This document shows positions 34,192 to 43,527 of a DNA stretch of 64,000 nucleotides, piece by piece (positions within the stretch are counted from its first letter, which is position 1; each line of letters opens with the position of its first letter). Location of the stretch: assembly GCF_947500695.1 (NCBI RefSeq), contig NZ_CANMSS010000004.1, forward strand, positions 124,001-188,000. The letters run 5' to 3'. The notes beneath the pieces are model-generated. The model had not been told where the DNA came from. It searched no databases and saw nothing but the letters and a program-made list of their open reading frames with translations. Position numbers and translations under genes: made by a program. Source of the DNA: an uncultured Pseudoteredinibacter sp. Its GTDB lineage: Bacteria > Pseudomonadota > Gammaproteobacteria > Pseudomonadales > Cellvibrionaceae.

Positions 34192-35553
34192 TTACTCGCT
34201 AGATTGAATGTTGCGAGGAAATTTTAATAGCATTTTTGCTCCCCCCCATTGGTTATGCTCAATGGTTAATACAGCTTTATAAGAAGCCAAGATTTCCCTT
34301 ACCAAAGCTAAACCAAAGCCTTGCCCTTCGGCTTGGCTATCTAAGCGTACGCCGCGCTCAAAAATACTGTCTTGCTCGGTTGGGGGAATACCTGGTCCAT
34401 CATCGCTTACCGAAAAATACCAAGCCCCCTTATCTTGCCAGGCACTGACCTCGACTTTGCTGTGGCCGTATTTAAAGGCATTGTCACAAAGGTTACCAAA
34501 TACCTCGGCCATATCCTGTTCGTCGGCATACACCGATAAGCCTTCTTCTACTTTTAACGCGCTCTCTATTCCTTTATCAAAATAGACCTTGTGCAGCGCT
34601 TTAAGTACGGCGTTCACTTCCTGCTCTATAGGTACAGCCACAAAACTCGCTTGCTGGTCACCAGTAACCGCTCGTTGCAGCTGATAGTCGACAATGTCGC
34701 GCATACGCCTAAGCTGCTTGTTCATACTCAGGCTGAGTTGTTTGTTCTCAATCAGGTCTTCTTCCGCCTCATGGCTTAAGCCCCGTAAAACGGATAGCGG
34801 TGTTTTTAAGCTATGGGATAGATCGGCCATACGGTCGTGATAACGCTGGCGTTGCCGACGTTCATTATCAATCATCAAATTAAGATCTAGGGCCATTGGG
34901 TTAAGGTCCCTGGAGTAATTCTTTTCCAGCTTGTCTTTATTACCGCTGTTTAAAGCTTGAATATCGCCGCTTAACTTGGCTAACGGCTTCAGACTTAGTT
35001 TTACAATGAGCCATTGCAAAGCGAGTAGAGTAAGTAAAACTAGGGCGGTACTAATGGTAATGATCCAATAGACATTGCGCTGTCGGCTTTGATACTCATC
35101 CGCTTTTTCAAGCACACTAAAAACGAAGGGACTGTGGTGGCCAAATTCATCTGGCCAGCTAGTGCCGTAACTCAAGCTGTAATAGTTTTGCCCTTGTTCA
35201 TCCACCGCCAGCCCGAAGAGCCATTGACCGGCTTCTGGTTGAGGTAATTCAATAGTGTGGTTCGCTGTGGAAATGCTGCGCCATGCTAAATTGCCTTGCT
35301 CGTCATAGACCTGTGCCAGCAAAAAAGAATCCTGCTCATTAAAGCGCTCATCATTGACTTCGGCGGGTAGGTAGATTTCACCATTGTAATTATCGGCTTC
35401 GCTCAACAGACTGTAATTGATGAGTTTAAGGCGTTCGCGAATCAGTGTTTCAACGCTAAGACTGTGGGCTTTGCTTAAGCCAATGGCAACCGCTAGGGCG
35501 ATAAAGCCTAGTATAAGGAAGCTAATGATGAATAAGCGCCCAGCAATTGACAT
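34192..35553 (-). CDS. Sensor histidine kinase, PhoQ-like
   Basis: 453 residues from MSIAGRLF, one base after the regulator's stop (TAGTATG). Two membrane segments (about 5-27 and 160-182) enclose a periplasmic sensor domain. HAMP region, then the phospho-acceptor MADLSHSLKTPLSVLRG, N box GNLCDNAFKYG, G1 SDDGPGIP and G2 GQGFGLALV. Similar to PhoQ in arrangement. The periplasmic domain has acidic stretches that could sense cations, but the signal is unknown. Confidence 0.88.
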   Translation of the reverse strand: MSIAGRLFIISFLILGFIALAVAIGLSKAHSLSVETLIRERLKLINYSLLSEADNYNGEIYLPAEVNDERFNEQDSFLLAQVYDEQGNLAWRSISTANHTIELPQPEAGQWLFGLAVDEQGQNYYSLSYGTSWPDEFGHHSPFVFSVLEKADEYQSRQRNVYWIITISTALVLLTLLALQWLIVKLSLKPLAKLSGDIQALNSGNKDKLEKNYSRDLNPMALDLNLMIDNERRQRQRYHDRMADLSHSLKTPLSVLRGLSHEAEEDLIENKQLSLSMNKQLRRMRDIVDYQLQRAVTGDQQASFVAVPIEQEVNAVLKALHKVYFDKGIESALKVEEGLSVYADEQDMAEVFGNLCDNAFKYGHSKVEVSAWQDKGAWYFSVSDDGPGIPPTEQDSIFERGVRLDSQAEGQGFGLALVREILASYKAVLTIEHNQWGGAKMLLKFPRNIQSSE

Positions 35554-35554
35554 A

Positions 35555-36235
35555 CTAATCAGCCAGCTGCTTAAAGCGGTAGCCCCGCCCACGTAAGGTT
35601 TCGATAGGCTTAATGCTGCCGTCTGGGTCTAGCTTCTTACGCAAGCGAGCGATGATGACTTCTAGTACATTGCTATTGTTTTCATCGACCGGATCATCAT
35701 AAAGGCGTTCTAGTAACAGCGGTTTACTAGCGACTTTACCAGGGTTGAGCATAAAGTGTTCCATGAGTCGGTACTCGAAGCTAGTCAGCTCTAGCTCTTC
35801 TTCTTCCAGGAAAAAAGCATTTCCAGTGATATCGAGTTGATAGGGGCCATTGCTTAAGCGTTTGCGGTTAACACCGGTGGAGCGGCGCAGTAGTGCGTTA
35901 ACGCGTGCAGTGAGCTCTTCGGGCTCAAATGGCTTGGTTAAATAATCGTCAGCGCCGGCATCTAAACCTTGAACTTTGGTTTTCCAATTTGAGCGAGCCG
36001 TGAGAATAAGTATAGGGAAACTCAACTCTTCTTCGCGTAGGCGTTCAATTAAGCTCATACCATCAATGCGTGGAAGCCCTAGGTCGATAATAGCCAGATC
36101 AATGGGAAATTCCGTGGCGAAATACAAGCCTTGGGCGCCGTCATTGGCCAGCTGAACCTGAAAGCCGTTATTCGTTAACTGCCTTGATAGCTGAGCTTGT
36201 AACTCTTGATCATCTTCAACAATTAAAATTTGCAT
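35555..36235 (-). CDS. OmpR/PhoP-family response regulator
   Basis: 226 residues from MQILIVEDD; upstream in-frame codons would add a non-homologous tail overlapping the PepSY gene's stop. Receiver domain with phospho-acceptor Asp in DLAIIDLGLPRIDG and Lys in YLTKPFEPEEL. C-terminal winged helix with SFEYRLMEHFMLNPGKV and NVLEVIIARLRKKLD. Pairs with the kinase downstream. Probable targets are the two genes carrying the shared upstream box. Confidence 0.92.
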   Translation of the reverse strand: MQILIVEDDQELQAQLSRQLTNNGFQVQLANDGAQGLYFATEFPIDLAIIDLGLPRIDGMSLIERLREEELSFPILILTARSNWKTKVQGLDAGADDYLTKPFEPEELTARVNALLRRSTGVNRKRLSNGPYQLDITGNAFFLEEEELELTSFEYRLMEHFMLNPGKVASKPLLLERLYDDPVDENNSNVLEVIIARLRKKLDPDGSIKPIETLRGRGYRFKQLAD

Positions 36236-36242
36236 ATTAGTC

Positions 36243-36824
36243 CTAAGGTGTAAGCTCTTGGCCATCAATGGCACTGAGATAAAGAATTTGTATGACCCCT
36301 TGTTGGCTAATTAGCTTGACCCTATAGCGGGCATTCGAGAGGGCTTTGATGTGCAATACATCGCCTGCGTATCTTTGCTTAACCAGCTTTCGTATTTGAT
36401 CTTTACTTAACTGTGAGCCGTTGCTTTGAGGGGCGAGTGTGTTTTTTGTCTGTGGCTGCGGCTTTCTTTGCCCGTGAGGGCGAGGAGTGTTTTGCTGCTG
36501 AGAGCCTTTGGGGTCTAATTGCACTTGACCTTCTATCCAGCGAGTCAGAGGTTTGACGGCTTTTTCCAGCCATTGGGTGCTGGGGTTGAGCTTTTCCTCT
36601 AGCCAGATGGTTTTACCGGTTTCTGGGGCTGGATTCTTATTCCCATCGTTTTGTTTTGCTGCTTCCTTTTTTGTATTTTCAGCTTCGGTATTCTGCGGCT
36701 TTTCGTTTGAGTGCTGGCTTTCGGTATAGGCATGGCTCATCGCTGGGGCAACGGTTAGGGCTATCCACAGGAGGCTACCAAGAGCGGGCACAATATAGTA
36801 TTGAGAAGTAATGCGACTAAGCAT
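36243..36824 (-). CDS. Exported PepSY-domain-like protein heading the two-component operon
   Basis: 193 residues. Signal peptide ending near MSHAYTES, a long low-complexity middle rich in Asn, Gln, Lys and Pro (about 35-130), and a C-terminal PepSY-like unit: SKDQIRKLVKQRYAGDVLHI, then YRVKLISQQGVIQILYLSAIDGQEL. Small PepSY proteins next to PhoP/PhoQ-like pairs are common and are thought to modulate the sensor in the periplasm. First gene of the operon; the shared box is 88 bp upstream. Confidence 0.75.
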   Translation of the reverse strand: MLSRITSQYYIVPALGSLLWIALTVAPAMSHAYTESQHSNEKPQNTEAENTKKEAAKQNDGNKNPAPETGKTIWLEEKLNPSTQWLEKAVKPLTRWIEGQVQLDPKGSQQQNTPRPHGQRKPQPQTKNTLAPQSNGSQLSKDQIRKLVKQRYAGDVLHIKALSNARYRVKLISQQGVIQILYLSAIDGQELTP

Positions 36825-37320
36825 ATCGATCGTTTAATGCCGTGAAATCATCGGGTTAAAGGCTAATCAGTGACTGACTTTAAGATAGGATGACTATAAA
36901 AGCGATAGCTTAATGAAACATTAACTGTTTTTGAGGGACTGTTACGTTTTAGTGAATTAACGATAACTTGGGGAGGGCTTCTCTTTAGCGGTCAATTTAC
37001 GCTTTAGCGGAATAAACGGCATTGCTTTTATAATAAATATTTACATATAAATATATTCCATTTCATATTTAGTTGAGTTAAGGTGTATTTGCTATCAAAA
37101 AGCCCCTCTGTAAGTGGGTGATGAGAACAATACAAATTAGTAGAGCGTTTGCTAAAAGCGCGCTGATTAGCAAAGTCCGGCTTTAAGAAGTACTGTTGAA
37201 TAATATCGATGATGGCGGGCTGTTCGATGCCGCGTGCCATAGCGAATGCCGTTATTTAGTGGCAAGTACTAAGAAGACTGTACCCAATTAAGAACCTGAT
37301 AAGAATAAACAGGAATGCAC
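36825..37320. other. Divergent region between PepSY operon and catabolic cluster
   Basis: 496 bp without a convincing gene. A 70-codon leftward reading at 37028-37240 lacks a ribosome site and family features. The left part carries the regulatory box at 36912; the middle (about 37020-37060) is very AT-rich and could hold the cluster promoter. Confidence 0.5.
36912..36925. promoter_or_regulatory. Shared box upstream of the PepSY/two-component operon
   Basis: AATGAAACATTAAC; extended here to TTAATG-AAA-CATTAA, a clean inverted repeat. The same 14 bases precede the mipA-like gene at nearly the same distance. Confidence 0.6.
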
Positions 37321-38937
37321 ATGACAAGCGTATACCAGCAGTGGCAAGCCAGTGTGGCGAAGTATGCAGACTGCGAGTTTTTGCATATCCCGGCTAGTGC
37401 CGCCAAAAGCTACAGTGATAATGAGATTACCCTTAGCTATGGGGAGATGGACGCCCAAATTAACCCATGGCGTGAGGCTTATGCTGAAGCGGGTTATGGT
37501 GTGGGTCACCGGGTGGCACTGCTATTAGAGAATCGCCCAGATTTCTTTATTCATTGGTTTGCGCTTAACGCTCTTGGGGTATCCGTTGTTCCGATCAACG
37601 GTGATATGCAAGATGAAGAAATTGCTTACCTATTAGAAAATAGTGAATCTTGCTTGGCCATTGCGGTTCCAGAGCGCATCGAACAGATTCAAGGTGCGGC
37701 CACTTTAAATAGTGGGCAGTTGGCAGTTTGCAGTGCCCACGATATCGCCAGTTTAATCCCAGCTAAAAGTAGCGCGAGACAGCAGCAGGGCGATGCCCAA
37801 AGTGAATGTGCTCTGCTCTATACCTCGGGTAGTACCGGTAAGCCTAAGGGCTGTATCTTAAGTAATGAGTACTTTGTAGAGTTTGGCCTCTGGTACCAAA
37901 CAGTGGGCGGTTACATTCAGCTAGAGCCTGGCAAAGAACGCCTATTAACTCCTTTGCCCCTCGTACATATGAACGCCATGGCGGTTTCGACCATGGGAAT
38001 GGTGATGAGCGGTGGCTGCTTGATTCAATTGGATCGCTTTCACCCTCGTAGTTGGTGGCAATCGGTGGCCGAAAGCCGCGCGAGTATTGTGCATTACTTG
38101 GGAGTTCTGCCCGCTATTCTTCTCAATATTGATGAAGCTGAATGGGAATCTAAGATTAAGGTGAAATTTGGTTTTGGCGCTGGTGTAAACCCTGCTCACC
38201 ATAAAACTTTTGAAGATCGTTTTGGTTTCCCACTGATTGAAAGCTGGGCGATGAGTGAATCGGGGTCGGGGGGCTGCATTACTGCTGCCGCTGAGCCTCG
38301 TCATGTAGGTACTTGTTGCTTTGGAAAGCTACCAGACGATATTGAAGTTAAGCTGATTGATGAGCAAGGCCAAGAGGTGGCCTATGGTGAACCAGGCGAA
38401 TTGTTGGTAAGGGCTAAAGGCGAGAACCCACGCAAGGGCTTCTTTTCTGGCTATTACAAGAATCCTGAAGCGACCGCTGAGGCTTGGGAGGGCGGCTATC
38501 TGCATACTGGTGATGTAGTGCGCCAAGGTGAAGACGGCAGCTTTCACTTTGTTGATCGTCGCAAAAATGTCATCCGTCGCAGTGGTGAAAATATTTCAGC
38601 GCTTGAGGTCGAAGCGGCTTTAAGCCAAGACCCTGCAATTGATCAATTAGCCGTATGTGCCGTACCTGATGAAATTCGTGGTGATGAGGTGATGGCTTTG
38701 ATCATTCTCGAATCCGGTGAGCAAGCGAATCAGGATCTTGCCGAGCAGATTGTTGAGCGAGCTCGTGAACGATTGGTGTATTACAAACTTCCAGGCTACA
38801 TCAGCTTTGTTGCTGAACTTCCTACGACAGCCTCTAACAAGCCTCAGCGCGGTGAAATTAAAAAGCTGGGTGCTAAGATTTTGCAAGAAAAAAGTTGCTT
38901 CGATCTTTGTCACCTGAAAAAAGGTAGCAAGCGATGA
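37321..38937 (+). CDS. AMP-forming acyl-CoA synthetase
   Basis: 538 residues from the ATG spaced six bases from AGGA; an ATG two codons earlier is less well placed. ANL-family motifs: LLYTSGSTGKPKGCILSN (P-loop), ESWAMSESGSG, GYLHTGDVVRQGEDGSFHFVDRRKNVIRRSGENIS, and catalytic Lys in TASNKPQRGEIKK. It activates a carboxylic acid as its CoA thioester. Resembles crotonobetaine/carnitine-CoA ligases, but the cluster suggests a ring acid or its breakdown product. The stop overlaps the next gene (ATGA). Confidence 0.88.
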   Translation: MTSVYQQWQASVAKYADCEFLHIPASAAKSYSDNEITLSYGEMDAQINPWREAYAEAGYGVGHRVALLLENRPDFFIHWFALNALGVSVVPINGDMQDEEIAYLLENSESCLAIAVPERIEQIQGAATLNSGQLAVCSAHDIASLIPAKSSARQQQGDAQSECALLYTSGSTGKPKGCILSNEYFVEFGLWYQTVGGYIQLEPGKERLLTPLPLVHMNAMAVSTMGMVMSGGCLIQLDRFHPRSWWQSVAESRASIVHYLGVLPAILLNIDEAEWESKIKVKFGFGAGVNPAHHKTFEDRFGFPLIESWAMSESGSGGCITAAAEPRHVGTCCFGKLPDDIEVKLIDEQGQEVAYGEPGELLVRAKGENPRKGFFSGYYKNPEATAEAWEGGYLHTGDVVRQGEDGSFHFVDRRKNVIRRSGENISALEVEAALSQDPAIDQLAVCAVPDEIRGDEVMALIILESGEQANQDLAEQIVERARERLVYYKLPGYISFVAELPTTASNKPQRGEIKKLGAKILQEKSCFDLCHLKKGSKR

Positions 38938-40190
38938 GCAGTACCTTTCAGAATTTTCAGCAAGCTAAAAGTCAGCCCAGCAGTTATCAAGGCATAGCTT
39001 TGGTTTGCCCGGTGAGTGTGGGCTACGCCAAACAAAGTGAAAAGGGTGCGGCTTATTTTATTGGCCGAAGCCTAGGCGAAATGATTCAACAGGCAGGCAT
39101 TCATAAAGACGATGTCGATGGCTTGGCTATTTCCAGTTTTTCGCTTGGGCCCGATTCGGTTATTAGCTTGTGCCAACATTTCGATATCAGTCCCCGCTAT
39201 TTAGAACAGTTACCTTTTGGTGGCGCATCGGGCGTTATTGCAATGCGTCGTGCTGCTCGAGCGGTGCAGATGGGCGACGCTGATATTGTGGCCTGTATCG
39301 GGGGTGATACCAATCAGGCGGGAAGTTTCGCCGATTTAATCGCCGACTTTTCTACCTTTACCCGCGATGCTTCCTACCCTTATGGTGCTGGCGGCCCTAA
39401 TGCAGCTTTCGCGCTCATTACTCAGCACTATATGGAACAATATGGAGCGACTCGAGAAGACTTCGGTCGTATTGCGATCGCGCAGCGTTATAACGCCAAT
39501 CATTACCCAACGGCCTTACTAGGGCACAAAACTTTGAGCATGGATGACTATCTGAATGCTCGCCCAATTGCCGGCCCTGTGCATATGTTTGATTGTGTTA
39601 TGCCTTGTGCTGGGGGTGAGGGCTTCTTGATGATGAGTGTTGAGCGAGCCAAGTTTTTGGGCTTGCCCTATGTCACCATTCTTGCTGCAGACGAATTGCA
39701 CCATGCTCACCGAGATGACCCGATTCAATATCGCGCGGGCTGGACGCTCTATGCAAATGAGCTTTACCAACAGACGAACATCGGCCCCAACGATATCGAT
39801 ATGTTGCAAACCTATGATGACTACCCGGTGATTTCCATGATGCAAATGGAAGATCTTGGTTTTTGCGCCAAAGGTGAAGCTAAACATTTTGTGAGAGAGA
39901 CAGCCTTAACTTTTGACGGTCATAATCTTGGTTATAGCTCTGGCAACAATTGTTTGCCCCACAATACCTCAGGTGGTCAGCTGTCCGTTGGACAGGCGGG
40001 CTCGGCTGCAGGCTTCTTAGGATTGGTAGAGAGTATTCGCCAATTGTTAGGGCAGGCCGAAAAGAATCAGGTACAAGATGCTCGTCATGCCATGGTCAGC
40101 GGCTATGGCATGATTAATTATGATCGAGGCCTTTGTTCTTCAGCAGCCATTTTAGCGTCTACAACATCTGATACAGTGGGAGGTCAATGA
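38934..40190 (+). CDS. Thiolase-like (SCP-x / Ltp2-type) protein lacking the usual nucleophilic Cys
   Basis: 418 residues. Thiolase superfamily fold as in SCP-x and steroid aldolase Ltp2 (DVDGLAISSFSLGPDS, MGDADIVACIGGD, YGAGGPNAAFALI, YDDYPVISMMQMEDLGF). Where true thiolases have an active Cys, this reads LPFGGASGVIAM, so the acyl-acceptor Cys is absent. Ltp2-like proteins without Cys act as retro-aldolases on beta-hydroxyacyl-CoA together with a DUF35 partner. A DUF35 gene directly follows and overlaps, which favours that reading over thiolysis. Confidence 0.75.
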   Translation: MSSTFQNFQQAKSQPSSYQGIALVCPVSVGYAKQSEKGAAYFIGRSLGEMIQQAGIHKDDVDGLAISSFSLGPDSVISLCQHFDISPRYLEQLPFGGASGVIAMRRAARAVQMGDADIVACIGGDTNQAGSFADLIADFSTFTRDASYPYGAGGPNAAFALITQHYMEQYGATREDFGRIAIAQRYNANHYPTALLGHKTLSMDDYLNARPIAGPVHMFDCVMPCAGGEGFLMMSVERAKFLGLPYVTILAADELHHAHRDDPIQYRAGWTLYANELYQQTNIGPNDIDMLQTYDDYPVISMMQMEDLGFCAKGEAKHFVRETALTFDGHNLGYSSGNNCLPHNTSGGQLSVGQAGSAAGFLGLVESIRQLLGQAEKNQVQDARHAMVSGYGMINYDRGLCSSAAILASTTSDTVGGQ

Positions 40191-40648
40191 TCATGGCTGA
40201 TTCTAAGCAAATGCCGCCTGCAAAACGAACCAACTTGGGAGCCCAGTTGAAACCCTTCGCCGAGCAAGGCGAACTGCGTTTGCAGCAGTGCTTAAGTTGC
40301 CAACAGTTTGTATATCCGCCTAGAGAAGTTTGTGGCCATTGCTTGAGTGGCGAGCTTAGCTGGGAAGCCTGTCCGGCTGAAGGCCAGGTGCTTGCCCGTG
40401 TGGATCTACATAACAGCTTCGAGCCTTTTTACGCGGAACAACTACCTTGGGTTTTATTATCCGTTAAATTAGATGCGGGCCCCGTCGTTTATGCCCATAG
40501 CTCTTCACATGCGGGTTTGGAAGATAGCGGTTTGGAAGTAGAAGCTTTGGAAATAGAAAGTAAAGCGAATAGCGGCGATAGGGTAACACTGAGTTTGCAA
40601 TTGGATGAGGCTGAGGCACCAGTATTTGTTGCGCAGCCTTTAAAATGA
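40187..40648 (+). CDS. DUF35 OB-fold protein with zinc ribbon
   Basis: 153 residues; overlaps the preceding stop by four bases. Zinc ribbon with cysteines in LQQCLSCQQFVYPPREVCGHCLSGE, then an OB fold. This is the partner type that forms a stable complex with SCP-x-like thiolases and aldolases (for example ChsH2 with Ltp2). It probably contributes acyl-CoA binding. Confidence 0.85.
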   Translation: MIMADSKQMPPAKRTNLGAQLKPFAEQGELRLQQCLSCQQFVYPPREVCGHCLSGELSWEACPAEGQVLARVDLHNSFEPFYAEQLPWVLLSVKLDAGPVVYAHSSSHAGLEDSGLEVEALEIESKANSGDRVTLSLQLDEAEAPVFVAQPLK

Positions 40649-40673
40649 AAAAAGAATACATCCGTGGTGATTT

Positions 40674-41417
40674 ATGAGTAAAACAGAATGTGTTTTGGTA
40701 ACCGGTGGCAGCACTGGCATTGGTGCCAGCATCTGCGTTGATTTTTTAGAGCAGGGTATGCAGGTCATCAATTTGGCTCGCCGCCCACTTGAGCTTGAGA
40801 ACCCAGCTTGGCAAGAGCGACTACATAATATTGCTGTAGACCTAACCGACAGGGAAGCCACCAAAGCGGTAGCAGAGCAAGTGGCGGAAAAGTTTAATGT
40901 CACACGTTTCGTTCACAATGCTGGTGTTATCAAAGCCAATCTTATTGAAGATGTCGCCCTTGATGAACTCGATTACGTTAGCAATATACATCTAGCAGCC
41001 ACCATTATCCTCACCCAGGCTGTGCTTCCGGCTATGAAAGAAGCGAGCTTTGGTCGCATCATTTTAATTACCTCTCGTGCGGCGCTAGGTCTGCAAACGC
41101 GCAGTGTCTATTCTGCGACGAAATCAGGAATGATGGGAATGGCGCGTACCTGGGCTCTGGAGCTGGGTCAGTACGGCATTACGGTAAATACTGTGGCACC
41201 GGGTCCTATTGCGGCTACTGAAATGTTCCATGAAGTGATTCCAGAGAACAGCGAAAAAATGCAAAAGCTAGCGGCCAGTATTCCGGTACAAAGAACAGGT
41301 TTACCTGGTGATGTTTCTAGAGCAGTGAGCTTTTTTGCCGATGAAAAGAACAGCTTTGTCACCGGACAAACTCTCTTTGTTTGTGGCGGTTCAAGTTTGG
41401 GTTCGCTTAGTCTGTAA
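40674..41417 (+). CDS. Short-chain dehydrogenase/reductase
   Basis: 247 residues. VTGGSTGIGASICVDFL, NAGVIKANL, Ser in ITSRAALG and Tyr-Lys in YSATKSGMMGMAR are all present. FabG-like length. The alcohol substrate is unknown; in this cluster it may oxidise a hydroxylated intermediate or act on a cis-diol produced by the oxygenase. Confidence 0.87.
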   Translation: MSKTECVLVTGGSTGIGASICVDFLEQGMQVINLARRPLELENPAWQERLHNIAVDLTDREATKAVAEQVAEKFNVTRFVHNAGVIKANLIEDVALDELDYVSNIHLAATIILTQAVLPAMKEASFGRIILITSRAALGLQTRSVYSATKSGMMGMARTWALELGQYGITVNTVAPGPIAATEMFHEVIPENSEKMQKLAASIPVQRTGLPGDVSRAVSFFADEKNSFVTGQTLFVCGGSSLGSLSL

Positions 41418-41420
41418 AAG

Positions 41421-41454
41421 CACTTTGCTTATAACTGCACTTTGCTTATAACTG
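41421..41454. repeat. Two exact tandem copies of a 17-bp unit
   Basis: CACTTTGCTTATAACTG occurs twice back to back directly after the SDR stop, followed by a partial third copy. No role apparent. Confidence 0.9.
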
Positions 41455-41512
41455 TACTTAGCAAACCAAAAAAATAATGAAATTAATGTGAAGCGAGATA
41501 GGGAGTTGCCCC

Positions 41513-42838
41513 ATGAGCTATTCCGTAGAAGATATTGAAAAATTAGTAGAGCCAGCTAGAGTGCATCGCAAGGTGTACACCGACGAGGAAATCTTTGACC
41601 TAGAAATGGAGCGAGTCTGGGGCCGTACTTGGATCTTTGCCGGCCATGCCAGTGAGGTTCCTAATGGTGGCGATTATAAAACCTTTAATATTGGCTCCCA
41701 GTCCATGTTAATGGTGCGAAATCGCAAGAACGACAATATTTCGGTATTTTACAATCGCTGTACACATAAAGGCGCTAAATTAGTCGGTGATGGAAAAGGC
41801 TGCGCGAAAGCATTTCGCTGCCCTTACCATGCCTGGACTTTTGATACCGAAGGCAAGTTATTAGCTACTCCGCCGACCAAGACACTAGAAACCAGTGGCT
41901 TCGCTCCGGACGATCCGGAATATAATCTACGCCCTGCGGCCCAGGTTAATATTTATCATGGCTTTGTGTTTGTAAACCTCGATGCCAATGCCGAAGGCTT
42001 ACACGAGTACTTTGGTGATTCTCTGACCTCAATCGACAATATGGTGGAGCGCTCACCTGAGGGTGAATTGGAAATAGCCGGCGGCGTATTGCGCTATCGT
42101 CATGATTGCAACTGGAAGAGCTTTGTCGAAAATCTCAACGACAATATGCATCCAATGGCCACTCACCAATCGGCGATCGAAGCCTGTCAGGGCTATGCCC
42201 AAGATTTGCCTGAGGGGAGTGAAGTTCCTGAGACGGTTCATATTCTTGGCCCATTTGGTAGCTCCTATGACTTTTTTGAAGATATGTCTCATGTTGTCTT
42301 CAAGAATGGTCATAGCTACTCCGGAAATAAGGTAAGTATTCACAGTGCCTACCCGCCTGTGCCTGACTATGTAGATGCGATGGAAACAGCTTATGGTAAA
42401 GAAAAAACCAAAGAAATATTTTCTTGTGCCCGCCATAACACGGTGTATTACCCCTCGCTTACCATTAAAGGTGCGATTCAGGCTATTCGCGTGGTGCGTC
42501 CAATTTCTGTAAATTGTACGGATATCGAGACCTATACTTTCCGCCTTAAGGGTGCTCCTGATGAAATGTTGCAGCGTACATTATTGTATTCACGCTTGAT
42601 AAATTCTCCTTCTTCCATTGTTGGTGCTGACGATCTTGAGGTTTATGAGCGTGTACAAGCTGGCTTGCACAGCCATGGGCATGACTGGGTAAGCATGGAG
42701 CGTCAAAAAGATCATGATCAACCCCAAGAAGATGGTTCAATCGAAGCGACCGGTTCCAGCGAGCTACCGTTCCGTAATCAATATAAGTACTGGTTGCAGT
42801 TAATGACCAATACTGAAGCCGTGAAAATTAAAGCTTAA
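41513..42838 (+). CDS. Rieske ring-hydroxylating oxygenase, alpha subunit
   Basis: 441 residues, ATG after AGGGAGT. Rieske [2Fe-2S] ligands Cys83, His85, Cys103 and His106 (RCTHKGAKL, CPYHAW). The mononuclear iron site follows in ENLNDNMHPMATH, with the bridging Asp and two His. It hydroxylates an aromatic or alicyclic acid with O2. Paired with the small beta subunit 11 bp downstream. The substrate cannot be named; aryl-carboxylate is likely given the ligase in the cluster. Confidence 0.92.
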   Translation: MSYSVEDIEKLVEPARVHRKVYTDEEIFDLEMERVWGRTWIFAGHASEVPNGGDYKTFNIGSQSMLMVRNRKNDNISVFYNRCTHKGAKLVGDGKGCAKAFRCPYHAWTFDTEGKLLATPPTKTLETSGFAPDDPEYNLRPAAQVNIYHGFVFVNLDANAEGLHEYFGDSLTSIDNMVERSPEGELEIAGGVLRYRHDCNWKSFVENLNDNMHPMATHQSAIEACQGYAQDLPEGSEVPETVHILGPFGSSYDFFEDMSHVVFKNGHSYSGNKVSIHSAYPPVPDYVDAMETAYGKEKTKEIFSCARHNTVYYPSLTIKGAIQAIRVVRPISVNCTDIETYTFRLKGAPDEMLQRTLLYSRLINSPSSIVGADDLEVYERVQAGLHSHGHDWVSMERQKDHDQPQEDGSIEATGSSELPFRNQYKYWLQLMTNTEAVKIKA

Positions 42839-42849
42839 GGGGAATAACA

Positions 42850-43341
42850 ATGAGTCAATATCAACGCCCTGGGCTAAAAAAGATCGAAGAGTTTTTGTAT
42901 CACGAAACAGGTCTGTTAGATCGAATGGAGATTCGTCAGTGGATTGATCTGTTTACCGATACCGGTGACTATTGGATGCCCGTTACCCCTGATCAAGAAG
43001 ATCCGATCAATCATATTTCTATTTTTTATGATGATCGCGATTTGATGGAAATTCGTTTACGTCATCACGATAATCCTCGCTCGCATTCAAAAGATTTTAC
43101 TATTCGAAGCTCTCATGTTTTGGGTAATGTACAGATTGCCAGCTTCGACGAGACGAATGGCGATTGCCAAGTAAGCTGTAATTTTCAGTGTGTCATGTAC
43201 TATCGCGATCAGCAGCAATTGTACGCTGGAACCTGCCAGTATCATCTGCGCTTAATTGATGGTCGTTACCATATACAGCGCAAACGTGTTGATCTGATTA
43301 ATTGTGATGCACCCCATGGCTCAATCCAAACCTACGTTTAA
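42850..43341 (+). CDS. Ring-hydroxylating oxygenase, beta subunit
   Basis: 163 residues of the SnoaL-like cone fold. LDRMEIRQWIDLFTDTGDYWMPVTPDQEDP is the conserved start of this subunit, and RVDLINCDAPHGS the end. Structural partner of the alpha subunit, giving an alpha3beta3 enzyme in most relatives. Confidence 0.9.
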   Translation: MSQYQRPGLKKIEEFLYHETGLLDRMEIRQWIDLFTDTGDYWMPVTPDQEDPINHISIFYDDRDLMEIRLRHHDNPRSHSKDFTIRSSHVLGNVQIASFDETNGDCQVSCNFQCVMYYRDQQQLYAGTCQYHLRLIDGRYHIQRKRVDLINCDAPHGSIQTYV

Positions 43342-43527
43342 GTATCCGGCGATCTCAGCGACTGTTGTTGCTGAAATCATCGCAGTATGTGGAGATACTA
43401 CTAGGCGGCAATAACTGCCTGTAGCTGAGAAAAGTAAACATTTGGGGTGTCGCTGATTTTACTTGGCGTTAATCCAATCTCTGAAGAGTTGCTGATTGGA
43501 TGACCATTCGAAAGAAAGAGGTATGGC

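Noticed and set aside
37028..37240. 70-codon leftward reading in the PepSY-ligase gap
   Set aside because: No ribosome site, AT-rich end, no family features; lies where the catabolic promoter is expected.
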